NCBI GenBank assembly: GCA_964577985.1
Contig: CAZOAR010000022.1
Coordinates: 1-46,044 of the forward strand
Direction: 5' to 3'
Length of the DNA: 46,044 nucleotides
Source of the DNA: CAZOAR01 sp964577985
GTDB taxonomy: Bacteria; Gemmatimonadota; CAZMKB01; CAZNLH01
The position numbers and the translations under genes are program-made. Below are positions 33,506-41,268 of this stretch, one piece after another (the first letter of the stretch is position 1; each line of letters opens with the position of its first letter). The notes beneath the pieces were generated by a model. That model was not told the origin of the DNA, did no database searches, and was given only the letters and a program-made list of their open reading frames with translations.

Positions 33506-33898
33506 ATGTCAGGCCTTCGAGATTATTCAGAGGAAGTGATAGATCATTATGAAAACCCGCGGAATGTTGGCGAAATAGCCGATCCCGACGGGGTTGGTAC
33601 GGTTGGCAACCCGGCGTGCGGTGACGTGATGAAGCTCACGATAAGGGTGATTGACGACACTATCGTAGAAGCGAAATTCAAGACATTCGGCTGCGGCGCG
33701 GCCATCGCGACCAGTTCGATGGTGACGGAACTCGTCACCGGAAAGACACTGGATGAGGCCCTGGAGATTTCGAACAAGACGGTGGCTTCAGCCCTCGGCG
33801 GACTGCCTCAGGTCAAGATGCACTGTTCCGTGCTGGCAGAGGATGCGCTGAAGGCGGCGATAACGGACTATCGCAAAAACCGGGAGAAGAGTAAATGA
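33506..33898 (+). CDS. iscU: Iron-sulfur cluster assembly scaffold IscU/NifU-like
   Basis: 130-aa cytoplasmic scaffold on which [2Fe-2S] and [4Fe-4S] clusters are built from IscS-derived sulfur. All three cluster cysteines are present: GNPACGDVMKL, KTFGCGAAIATSS and KMHCSVLAEDA. HYENPRNVGEI at the start is also typical. Start ATG 33506 with GGGAAGG 7 bases upstream; the frame extends 6 bases further to a TTG. The 58-bp gap after iscS holds nothing recognisable. No iscA, hscA, hscB or iscR follows, so this is a short isc/nif unit. Confidence 0.94.
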   Translation: MSGLRDYSEEVIDHYENPRNVGEIADPDGVGTVGNPACGDVMKLTIRVIDDTIVEAKFKTFGCGAAIATSSMVTELVTGKTLDEALEISNKTVASALGGLPQVKMHCSVLAEDALKAAITDYRKNREKSK

Positions 33899-33914
33899 AG
33901 AAGCCCCGGCACTC

Positions 33915-34649
33915 ATGGATATGGTCGAAGATAGATTGCACAGCCCCCTCGTCTTTATAAACGCCGCGATGAGCGTCGATGGAAAGATATCGAGCGCGGA
34001 GAGAGCGCCTCTCATCATCTCGGACGCGGAGGACCTCGAACGGGTTGACAGGCTTAGAGCCGGCGTCGACGCTATTGTAGTGGGTGGTGGGACACTCTTG
34101 AACGACAATCCCAGGCTCACGATACGCTCGGAAGAATTCAAGCGGGAGCGACAGGCAAAGGGTCTGGAGGGCGACCCGATTAAGGTGGTTGTCACGGGAA
34201 GCGGAAACGTACCCCTCGACTCATCTTTTCTCCTCGAGGGCGACGGTCCCAAGTTCGTGTTTACCACGGAGAAAGCGGCTGAATGCGACCTGGGCGCGCT
34301 GTCGAAGATGTCGGAGATCTTCGTGGTCGGGGAGGAAAGAGTTGATTTCGAACAGATGATCGACATTCTCGCTGGATATGGCGCGAGGCGCATAATGGTT
34401 GAGGGTGGCGCCATGCTCAATTTTGAGATGATCAGGGCACGCGTCGTGGATGAGATCTACGTAACGATATCTCCCTGTATTATCGGTGGAGAGTCGGCGC
34501 CCACGCTTGTGGACGGGAGAGGCTTTACAGGGGAGGGAATAAAGGACCTCAGCCTGATCTCGTGCGAGCAGAGCGGGGGATCGGTCCTTGTCAGATACCG
34601 TGTAGTGTATGGTGACGAGACGAAATCCGCTGGAACAGCCGGAGATTGA
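33915..34649 (+). CDS. RibD C-terminal-type pyrimidine reductase
   Basis: 244-aa cytoplasmic NAD(P)H-dependent reductase of the RibD C-terminal (dihydrofolate reductase-like) fold. In the archaeal and stand-alone type it reduces 2,5-diamino-6-ribosylamino-pyrimidinone phosphate in riboflavin synthesis. Landmarks: NAAMSVDGKISS, DAIVVGGGTLLNDNPRLTIR, ARRIMVEGGAMLNFEM and PCIIGGESAPTLVDG. The RibD deaminase domain is not present, so it is a stand-alone reductase. Start ATG 33915 (16 bases after iscU) or ATG 33921; there is no strong Shine-Dalgarno. A possible link to flavin supply for POR and FadH-like enzymes is inference. Confidence 0.85.
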   Translation: MDMVEDRLHSPLVFINAAMSVDGKISSAERAPLIISDAEDLERVDRLRAGVDAIVVGGGTLLNDNPRLTIRSEEFKRERQAKGLEGDPIKVVVTGSGNVPLDSSFLLEGDGPKFVFTTEKAAECDLGALSKMSEIFVVGEERVDFEQMIDILAGYGARRIMVEGGAMLNFEMIRARVVDEIYVTISPCIIGGESAPTLVDGRGFTGEGIKDLSLISCEQSGGSVLVRYRVVYGDETKSAGTAGD

Positions 34650-34664
34650 GCGAGGGATCTTTTT

Positions 34665-34790
34665 ATGATCATGGATGAGACGGGTAGATTCGGGTCTGAT
34701 GGAGATCCTGCTGTGGAGCCACCAAGGGCCTACGTACGGCGCTCCACAGGCCTGTTTGTAACGGCCATGCAGAAGGAGCAGACAAGATGA
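34665..34790 (+). CDS. Possible 41-aa leader peptide overlapping nadA
   Basis: A frame from ATG 34665 (MIMDETGRFG) runs without stop to a TGA that overlaps the nadA ATG in an ATGA arrangement; GAGG lies about 9 bases before its ATG. It has no recognisable domain and ends VTAMQKEQTR. The same stretch contains a strong hairpin (34711-34749), so it may instead be a structured leader. I rate a real small gene as less likely than a regulatory leader. Confidence 0.25.
   Translation: MIMDETGRFGSDGDPAVEPPRAYVRRSTGLFVTAMQKEQTR
34711..34749 (+). promoter_or_regulatory. Hairpin in the nadA leader
   Basis: Perfect 9-bp inverted repeat, CTGTGGAGC and GCTCCACAG, with a 21-base loop, in the 137-bp gap before nadA. 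A second small hairpin (GGCC-N10-GGCC, about 34749-34766) follows, then the ribosome-binding site AAGGAG and the ATG at 34787. Two hairpins before an NAD synthesis gene could be a riboswitch-type leader, but I cannot match the known nadA motif from memory. Confidence 0.45.
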
Positions 34791-35866
34791 ATGGCAGAGG
34801 AACTCTCCTGATGCCAAGAGAATACCTCGAGATTGAAGACGAAGAACTCGTCGAGAAGATCAGGAGGAGACAGAAGGTGATCGGGAACCGCATGATACTC
34901 CTCGCTCATCATTACCAGCGGGACGAGATCGTGGAGATGGCCGATTTCGTGGGCGATTCCTTCTATCTCTCAAAGATGGCAAGCATGCAGGAGAACGCAG
35001 AGTTAATAGTCTTCTGTGGTGTGCATTTCATGGCTGAGAGCGCCGACATCCTCTCATCCGAAGGGCAGACGGTGCTTCATCCCGATCTGACGGCAGGGTG
35101 CCCGATGGCGGATATGGCGGATATCGTGGAGGTGGAGGAGGCCTGGGACTCTCTCAAGCAGAATGGCGGCGGCGATTTTGTCCCCGTGACGTATATGAAT
35201 TCAGACGCGGAACTGAAGGCATTCTGCGGCAGGCTCGGAGGGTCGGTATGCACGTCGAGCAACGCATCGGCGATATTTGACTGGATCATGGACCAGGGCA
35301 AGAGGATCTTCTTCTTCCCTGACGAACATCTGGGCCGCAACATCGCGCATCAGAAGGGTGTGGGGGCCGGGGACGTCGCCCTGTGGGACGCGGGGAAGGA
35401 GCTGGGCGGCAATTCTCAGGATACTCTGCGTGCGGCCAGGATAGTCGTGTGGAAGGGGTTCTGTCACGTTCACACCCGCTTCAAGCCGATGCATATCGAG
35501 GCCGCGCGTGAGAAATATCCGGACGCGACAATTGTCGTCCACCCGGAGTGCGTGTTCGAGGTGGCCTCGGCCGCGGATGCGTTCGGATCGACAGAGTATA
35601 TCTCCAGGTTCGTGAACGAGGCCAGCCCCGGCTCGACCATCCTTGTCGGCACGGAGATCCATCTGGTGAACAGGCTGGCGAAGAACAATCCCGACAAGAA
35701 CATTCTTCCGCTCGCTCGATCCCTCTGTCCCAACATGTACAAAGTGAGCCTGAACGACCTCCTCTGGACACTCGACAGGCCTGGAGAGATAAATATTGTC
35801 AGTGTCCCGGCGGATGTGAAGAGAGACGCGCGAAAGGCCCTCGAGACGATGCTCCGGATAACGTGA
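34787..35866 (+). CDS. nadA: Quinolinate synthase NadA
   Basis: 359-aa cytoplasmic [4Fe-4S] enzyme that condenses iminoaspartate with dihydroxyacetone phosphate to quinolinate, in de novo NAD synthesis. Landmarks: ILLAHHYQRDEIVEMADFVG, VFCGVHFMAESADIL, LTAGCPMADM, SVCTSSNA, FFPDEHLGRN, VWKGFCHVHTRF, HPECVFEV and RSLCPNMYKV; the cysteines needed for the cluster are there. ATG 34787 has AAGGAG about 9 bases before it. No nadB or nadC lies next to it. Placement directly downstream of IscS/IscU fits its need for an Fe-S cluster. Confidence 0.95.
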   Translation: MNGRGTLLMPREYLEIEDEELVEKIRRRQKVIGNRMILLAHHYQRDEIVEMADFVGDSFYLSKMASMQENAELIVFCGVHFMAESADILSSEGQTVLHPDLTAGCPMADMADIVEVEEAWDSLKQNGGGDFVPVTYMNSDAELKAFCGRLGGSVCTSSNASAIFDWIMDQGKRIFFFPDEHLGRNIAHQKGVGAGDVALWDAGKELGGNSQDTLRAARIVVWKGFCHVHTRFKPMHIEAAREKYPDATIVVHPECVFEVASAADAFGSTEYISRFVNEASPGSTILVGTEIHLVNRLAKNNPDKNILPLARSLCPNMYKVSLNDLLWTLDRPGEINIVSVPADVKRDARKALETMLRIT

Positions 35867-35885
35867 TAACACGCAGGGAGAAATT

Positions 35886-37259
35886 GTGGAAGCAGGATCC
35901 GAAAGGAAGACGGAATTGACAGGAACCCCGTTCCCGCTCGGAGAAACCATCGGCAGCCGCGGTGAACTCGAGCAGTGGTTCCATCGTCTCTGCGTCAGGA
36001 AGGATGAGCTTCTGATCGGAATCGAGGTCGAGAGGCTTGGGGTGTCTCGAGACGATGGAGGGGCGATTCCGTATTACGGCGAGAACGGTCTCGAGAAGAT
36101 CCTCAGGGGATTCGAGGAGTCGTTCGGCTGGCGGGCGACCAGAGAGGATGGCCACATAATTCACCTGACCGATGGAGGATGCGGGCTCAACCTCGAGCCG
36201 GGGGGCCAGTTCGAGATAAGCGGCAGCCCGGAAAAGGACCTGCACGCGGTGTTGAGGGAGCAGGACGCGCTGTCCCGGTCGATGCAGGAACTCTCGGCCG
36301 ACAGGGGGATCGTGTGGATGGGCTACGGCATGCAGCCATTTTCGCGGGTGGAGCGGATCGACTGGATGCCCAAGGTCCGGTACCGGATAATGAAGGATTA
36401 TCTCCCGCGTGCTGGTAAACTGGGTCATCTCATGATGAAACAGACCGCTTCTGTTCAGGTCAGCATCGATTATCTGTCGGAGGAGGACGCCCTCTTCAAG
36501 ATGCGACTGGCTACTGCCCTGAGCCCGATAGCAACCGCCATGTTTGCGAACTCTCCGATATCGGAGGGAGGGTTGAACGGCTACCTCAGCAAACGCGCCC
36601 ATATATGGAACAACACCGATCCGAGCCGTTGCGGACTCGTCATGCAGGTCCTCAAAGAGGGTTCGGGTTTCTCGGATTATGTCGACTACGCCCTCTCCGT
36701 GCCTATGCTCTTTATCAGACGGAATGGAGAATGGATCGATATCGATCCGATCCCATTCAGCGAATTCCTGGAGCACGGCTGCGGCGGGCACCGCGCCACG
36801 TTTGGGGACTGGGACCTTCATCTTACCACCCTTTTCCCCGAGGTGAGGATGAAAGGAATCGTGGAAATAAGGAGCGCCGACGGACAGAGACCGGACATGA
36901 TAATGACGGTCCCGGCCTTCTGGAAAGGGCTCATGTACGATCCGGACGCCGGGGAGGCGGTGTGGGATCTCGTCAGGAATCTGAGCAGGGAAGATCTCCT
37001 CCGGCTGTCGGCGGAGGTTCCGGTCAAGGCGCTTGGAGCATCCGTCGAGGGCAGGAGTCTTAACGACCTCGCCAGTGAGTTGCTCGCCCTGAGCAGGGAG
37101 GGACTGCGCAGGCAGGGAGCGGGAGAGGAAGTCTTTCTGGAACCGATAGAGGAGATGATCCTCGAGGAGAGAATAACCCCGGCGGAGGACCTCATTCGGC
37201 GGTGGGAGTCGGGATGGAAGAACGACCCGATGGAATTGATCGAGTTTCACAGATTCTGA
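35886..37259 (+). CDS. Glutamate-cysteine ligase, plant/proteobacterial type (GCS2-like)
   Basis: 457-aa cytoplasmic ATP-dependent ligase that makes gamma-glutamylcysteine, of the class found in plants and many proteobacteria. Landmarks: GIEVERLGV, GCGLNLEPGGQFEISG, MGYGMQPFSR, MKQTASVQVSIDY, LATALSPIATAMFANSP, HGCGGHRATFGDWDLHLTTLFPE cut short here as DWDLHLTTLFPEVR and EIRSADGQRPD. Start GTG 35886 (AGGGAGAA 3 bases before), 19 bases after nadA. No glutathione synthetase (gshB) is in the window, so the end product may be gamma-glutamylcysteine or a related thiol. It may protect the oxygen-sensitive enzymes encoded next to it. Confidence 0.88.
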   Translation: MEAGSERKTELTGTPFPLGETIGSRGELEQWFHRLCVRKDELLIGIEVERLGVSRDDGGAIPYYGENGLEKILRGFEESFGWRATREDGHIIHLTDGGCGLNLEPGGQFEISGSPEKDLHAVLREQDALSRSMQELSADRGIVWMGYGMQPFSRVERIDWMPKVRYRIMKDYLPRAGKLGHLMMKQTASVQVSIDYLSEEDALFKMRLATALSPIATAMFANSPISEGGLNGYLSKRAHIWNNTDPSRCGLVMQVLKEGSGFSDYVDYALSVPMLFIRRNGEWIDIDPIPFSEFLEHGCGGHRATFGDWDLHLTTLFPEVRMKGIVEIRSADGQRPDMIMTVPAFWKGLMYDPDAGEAVWDLVRNLSREDLLRLSAEVPVKALGASVEGRSLNDLASELLALSREGLRRQGAGEEVFLEPIEEMILEERITPAEDLIRRWESGWKNDPMELIEFHRF

Positions 37260-37352
37260 GGATATGTCCGCTCGATATCCGGGGATGTGGCCGGGCGTTC
37301 CTTGAGAGAAAGAATGTTCTGGAATCGCAGTAACAGAGAATGGAGTCTGTCG

Positions 37353-37907
37353 ATGGTTGAAATACGATTGCACGGAAGGGGGGGCCAGGGAGCGGTTGTC
37401 GCCGGCAAGATCCTCGCCTCCGCGGTCTTCAAGGACGGCAAATACTGCCAGTCCTTCCCGGCGTTCGGTGTTGAAAGACGCGGCGCGCCTGTCATGGCAT
37501 TCACGAGGATCGATGACAAGTACGTGAACCTGCGCTGCGAGATATATGAGCCTGACCACCTCATGGTGCTCGACCCGACCCTGATGGATGGTATCGACGT
37601 CTCTGCGGGCCTCAAGGAGGGTGGAGTGATTCTTGTCAACAGCGAGGAGGACGGCTCAGCCTTTTCGTTCGGCGGCAGGTTCAGGGTTATTGCCGTGGAC
37701 GCGAGCGGAATAGCGGCAAGAAACGGCCTGGGGACAAAGACCGCGCCCATAGTGAACACCGCAATCCTCGGCGCCTTCGCCCGGGCCACCGGTCTCGTGA
37801 GCATAGAATCGGTACTCGAGGCGATCAGGGAATCCGTCCCCCTCCACCCGGAGGAGAACGCGAAAGCGGCAGGGGAAGCATACGACGAGGTCAGGCTGCC
37901 GGAGTGA
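37353..37907 (+). CDS. porG: 2-oxoacid:ferredoxin oxidoreductase, gamma subunit
   Basis: 184-aa gamma subunit of a pyruvate/2-ketoisovalerate-type ferredoxin oxidoreductase. Landmarks: VEIRLHGRGGQGAVVAGKIL, FPAFGVERRGAPVMAF and APIVNTAILGAFARATG. Start ATG 37353 with GGAG 7 bases before; the frame extends upstream to 37287 without support. The 93-bp gap after the ligase gene shows no obvious promoter. First of four POR subunits in order gamma, delta, alpha, beta. Gene symbol reflects likely pyruvate use, but 2-oxoisovalerate or 2-oxoglutarate cannot be excluded. Confidence 0.9.
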   Translation: MVEIRLHGRGGQGAVVAGKILASAVFKDGKYCQSFPAFGVERRGAPVMAFTRIDDKYVNLRCEIYEPDHLMVLDPTLMDGIDVSAGLKEGGVILVNSEEDGSAFSFGGRFRVIAVDASGIAARNGLGTKTAPIVNTAILGAFARATGLVSIESVLEAIRESVPLHPEENAKAAGEAYDEVRLPE

Positions 37908-37946
37908 TATTAATCGCAGGATCAAGTGAGATAATGAGGATGTCAG

Positions 37947-39218
37947 ATGTCTGAAAAAGAGAAGAGAGGCAGAATAATCAAGATGGAGGGTATCAAGGAG
38001 CTCCCCATCACATCCACTTCCTTCGGGATGATGGATTGGAACGAGACCGGAAACTGGAGATATCTAAGGCCCGTTTACAGGGTCAAGACTGCTCCCTGCA
38101 CCCTTGAATGTCCGGCCGGTGAGATAATCCCGCGCTACATGTTCAACGCCGCGGACGGAGAGCACGAGGAGGCGTGGAAGGTCCTTGTCAGGGATAACCC
38201 GTTTCCGGCCACGTGCGGGCGGCTCTGTGACCATCCCTGCGAGAGCATATGCCTGAGGCGTGACTTTGACGAGACGGTCGGCATCAGGGACGTGGAAAGA
38301 TTCCTCGGGGACATGGCTATCGGGAACTGGTCGCTCAAACCGCCGAAGGTGTCGAGAGAGGAACGTGTTGCCATTATAGGGGCCGGCCCGACAGGTCTAT
38401 CGTGCGCTTACCGCCTCGCTCAGTATGGATACAGAGTCACCCTCTACGAGGAGGGGATGGATCTGGGGGGATCGCTCAGGAAGGACGTCCCGGAATCGCT
38501 TTTGCCTCCCAGGATTCTCGACGGTGAGATCGACAACATCATCTCTCTCGGTATCGACGTGAGAAAGGGCACACGTGTGACTGACGGGGATATGCTGGCG
38601 GAGATGATGAAGGAGTTCAAGGCCATTTTCCTGGCGGTCGGGAATCAGTTATCCGAAGGCGGGAAGGCCTCCATCCCGTTCGACGGCGTCATCGATCACG
38701 ATGGCGGAAAAGTGGCTCTGAACGAAAACGATCGGACCTCTGTCGACTCCATCTTTGCGGGAGGCAGTGTGGTTACAGGTGACAGGATGGGCGTCGCCGA
38801 GGCGATCGGATGGGGAGGCAGGGGAGCTAAGGCGATCGACATCTTCATAAAGGATCGACCAGCCCCCAGGGCTGGCAAGGAGAAGGAGATAGTTGCCGCC
38901 GAAAATCTCAACCTGGATCACTTCGTCAGGCGGGAGAGAAACCTGCCGCGAACAAGTGGCAATGGGGGTGAAAGTCAGGAACAGGCTGCACAGACCTTCG
39001 ACGAGGATGTGGCGAAGGCGGAGGCCGCCCGCTGTTTCATGTGCGGTATCTGCGTATTCTGCGACAACTGCCTGATCTTCTGTCCCGATGTCGCGGTCGA
39101 GAGGCTCGCCAGGGGTTACAAGATCGACTATTATCACTGCAAAGGATGCGGTATCTGCGTGAGGGAATGTCCGCGCGATGCCATGTCCATGGAGAGCGAA
39201 TTGAAATGGAAAAAGTGA
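37947..39218 (+). CDS. porD: POR delta subunit fused to a GltD-like FAD module
   Basis: 423-aa fusion. N-terminus: GltD-type cysteine region (Cys51, 55, 90, 94, 98, 102 in APCTLECPAGE and CGRLCDHPCESIC). Middle: FAD-binding Rossmann strand VAIIGAGPTGLSCAYRLAQYG (141-161) and LYEEGMDLGGSLR. The end of the FAD fold, SIFAGGSVVTGDRMGVAEA (268-286), follows FLAVGN (228-233) by only about 36 residues, so the NAD(P)H domain that normally sits there in GltD is missing. C-terminus: two 4Fe-4S motifs (Cys369, 372, 375, 379 and 398, 401, 404, 408), the ferredoxin-like delta subunit of POR, plus extra Cys363 and 366. It likely passes electrons between POR and a flavin. ATG 37947 with GAGG 7 bases upstream. 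Confidence 0.88.
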   Translation: MSEKEKRGRIIKMEGIKELPITSTSFGMMDWNETGNWRYLRPVYRVKTAPCTLECPAGEIIPRYMFNAADGEHEEAWKVLVRDNPFPATCGRLCDHPCESICLRRDFDETVGIRDVERFLGDMAIGNWSLKPPKVSREERVAIIGAGPTGLSCAYRLAQYGYRVTLYEEGMDLGGSLRKDVPESLLPPRILDGEIDNIISLGIDVRKGTRVTDGDMLAEMMKEFKAIFLAVGNQLSEGGKASIPFDGVIDHDGGKVALNENDRTSVDSIFAGGSVVTGDRMGVAEAIGWGGRGAKAIDIFIKDRPAPRAGKEKEIVAAENLNLDHFVRRERNLPRTSGNGGESQEQAAQTFDEDVAKAEAARCFMCGICVFCDNCLIFCPDVAVERLARGYKIDYYHCKGCGICVRECPRDAMSMESELKWKK

Positions 39219-40360
39219 TGGAAGGCACCCATGCTGCTTCGCATGGGGTAAAACTCGCGAGGGCGGAGGTCATAGCCGCATACCCTATCACCCCGTCCAG
39301 CTCCGTGGTAGAACTTCTGTCGGAGATGTGCGCGACGGGTGAACTCGACGCGGAGTTCATAAAAGTGGAGTCAGAGCACTCGGCGATGGCGAGCTGCATA
39401 GGTGCGTCGGCCGCGGGCGCGAGAGCGTTTACCGCCACCTCATCGCAGGGACTCGCCCTGATGCACGAAATGCTGCACTGGGCCGGAGGCGGACGGCTAC
39501 CGATAGTACTGGTCAACGTGAACCGTTCGCTGGCCCCGCCGTGGACTATCTACTGCGATCAGAACGACAGCCTCTCTCAGAGGGACACCGGATGGATGCA
39601 ATACTACTGTGAGAGCAACCAGGAGGTCCTCGACACGATTCTCATGGCGTACAAGGTGTCGGAAGATGTGCTGCTGCCTTCGATGCTCAATCTCGACGCA
39701 TTCTTTCTGTCTCATACATCCGAACCCGTGAGCATTCCCGAGCAGGAGGCGGTCGACTCATTTCTGCCTCCATGCGAGAGAGAAAACAAGATCGATCCCG
39801 ATGATCCTCATACATATGGCGGGCTGGCGAGACCCGACTCATACATGGAGCTGAGGGTAATGCTGGAAAGAGACATGGAGAGGGCGCTCGAGGTTATAAA
39901 CAACGTCTCGGACGAGTTCTTCGACCTATTCGGCCGGAGATACGACCCCCTCGAGGAATACAGGTGCGAGGACGCGGAGGTAATCCTCGTGACGTCCGGG
40001 ACGATCACCAGCACGGCGCGCATCGTAATAGACTCGATGAGAGAAAATGGTGTGGCCGTTGGGCTGATAAAGGCGCGGTTGTTCAGGCCGTTTCCGGTAA
40101 AGGAATGCAGGAGAGTCCTTGCCGGAGCGCGCAAAGTCGGCGTCGTCGATCGCAATCTGTCGTACGGCGCGAGCGGGATATTCTATCAGGAGATAAAAGC
40201 GGCCATGTACAACGCCGATGAGCACCCGGCCATATTCGGCTACGTGGCGGGTCTCGGGGGACGCGATGTAACGCCCGCGACGGTCACGGAGATAGTGGAA
40301 CATCTGATCACGACGGACAGACCCGGTGAGGAGATCAACTGGATAGGAGTGAAGGAATGA
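39206..40360 (+). CDS. porA: 2-oxoacid:ferredoxin oxidoreductase, alpha subunit
   Basis: 384-aa alpha subunit, which carries the pyrimidine-binding domain of the enzyme. It begins MEKVMEGTHAASHGVKLARA, then AAYPITPSSSVVE, VESEHSAMASCIGASAAGAR, TATSSQGLALMHEMLHWAG and, at the end, SYGASGIFYQEIKAA; these are PorA landmarks. The enzyme decarboxylates pyruvate (or a related 2-oxoacid) to acyl-CoA, CO2 and reduced ferredoxin. Start ATG 39206, overlapping the delta subunit by 13 bases; ATG 39218 is an alternative that would lose a few conserved residues. It overlaps porB by 4 bases. Confidence 0.93.
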   Translation: MEKVMEGTHAASHGVKLARAEVIAAYPITPSSSVVELLSEMCATGELDAEFIKVESEHSAMASCIGASAAGARAFTATSSQGLALMHEMLHWAGGGRLPIVLVNVNRSLAPPWTIYCDQNDSLSQRDTGWMQYYCESNQEVLDTILMAYKVSEDVLLPSMLNLDAFFLSHTSEPVSIPEQEAVDSFLPPCERENKIDPDDPHTYGGLARPDSYMELRVMLERDMERALEVINNVSDEFFDLFGRRYDPLEEYRCEDAEVILVTSGTITSTARIVIDSMRENGVAVGLIKARLFRPFPVKECRRVLAGARKVGVVDRNLSYGASGIFYQEIKAAMYNADEHPAIFGYVAGLGGRDVTPATVTEIVEHLITTDRPGEEINWIGVKE

Positions 40361-41256
40361 GTCAGAAAACGATAGAAATGCCGGAGCGTGAAATGATGAG
40401 TGCGGGCCTGCTCTCGTGCGCGGGTTGCGGCGCAACCGTCTCGATGAGGTTTTTTCTCAAGGCGCTCGGAGAGAAGACCGTACTCGTGATCCCTGCCTGC
40501 TGCTGGTCGGTGATCGATGGCCCCATGCCGTATTCGTCGGTCAAGGTTCCGCTCTACCATACCGCCTTCGAGACGGCTGCATCGACGGCCGCCGGTGTCA
40601 AGGCCGCGCTGGTGAAGCGTGGCGACCTCGAGACGACTGTCGTGGCCTGGGCGGGTGACGGAGGGACCTTCGATATCGGCATCCAGGCACTCTCCTCCTG
40701 TGCGGAGCGGAACGAGGACTTCATATATGTCTGCTACGATAACGAGGCGTACATGAACACCGGCATACAGAGGAGTTCCGCCACGCCATTAGGCGCGTGG
40801 ACGACCACGACACCGAGGAACTATCCGAAGCAGGCCCCGAAGAAGAACATGGTGGAGATCATGGCCGCGCACCAGATACCATACACCGCCACGGCGAGTA
40901 TCGGATTCCCCGACGACCTGCTCGCCAAGGTGAAGAAGGCAAAGTCGATCAAAGGAACGCGATTTCTTCATCTCCTCTCTCCCTGTCCTCCGGGCTGGAA
41001 GACCTCCAACGAGGAGACCATTACCTTCGCGAGGAAGGCTGTGGAGGCGCGTGTATTTCCCCTCTACGAGGTGGAGGGAGGTGTGAAATACACGATCAAC
41101 CACAAGCCGGCAGAGCGCTATCCTGTCTCGGAGTACCTGAGGAATCAGGGGAGGTTCAAACATCTCACCTCCGAGGATGTGAAGGGAATACAGGAGGGAA
41201 TTGATCAGAACTGGGAAGCACTCCTGAAGAAGGAGAGGGACACCAGGGACCTTTAG
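40357..41256 (+). CDS. porB: 2-oxoacid:ferredoxin oxidoreductase, beta subunit
   Basis: 299-aa beta subunit that binds thiamine pyrophosphate and a [4Fe-4S] cluster. Cluster cysteines begin with CAGCGATVSMRFFLKA and CCWSVIDG. The TPP motif is GDGGTFDIGIQALSSCAER followed by DNEAYMNTGIQRSS. RFLHLLSPCPPGWK is also conserved. The ATG at 40357 overlaps the alpha stop by 4 bases, so the two are made in balance. With porG, porD and porA it makes a complete four-subunit enzyme. Confidence 0.93.
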   Translation: MSQKTIEMPEREMMSAGLLSCAGCGATVSMRFFLKALGEKTVLVIPACCWSVIDGPMPYSSVKVPLYHTAFETAASTAAGVKAALVKRGDLETTVVAWAGDGGTFDIGIQALSSCAERNEDFIYVCYDNEAYMNTGIQRSSATPLGAWTTTTPRNYPKQAPKKNMVEIMAAHQIPYTATASIGFPDDLLAKVKKAKSIKGTRFLHLLSPCPPGWKTSNEETITFARKAVEARVFPLYEVEGGVKYTINHKPAERYPVSEYLRNQGRFKHLTSEDVKGIQEGIDQNWEALLKKERDTRDL

Positions 41257-41268
41257 TGGGCCGGTACC

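Noticed and set aside
35799..37559. 586-codon minus-strand open frame opposite the glutamate-cysteine ligase
   Set aside because: It is the antisense shadow of a conserved gene, has no recognisable domain or start signal, and its length comes from the GC-rich codon pattern.
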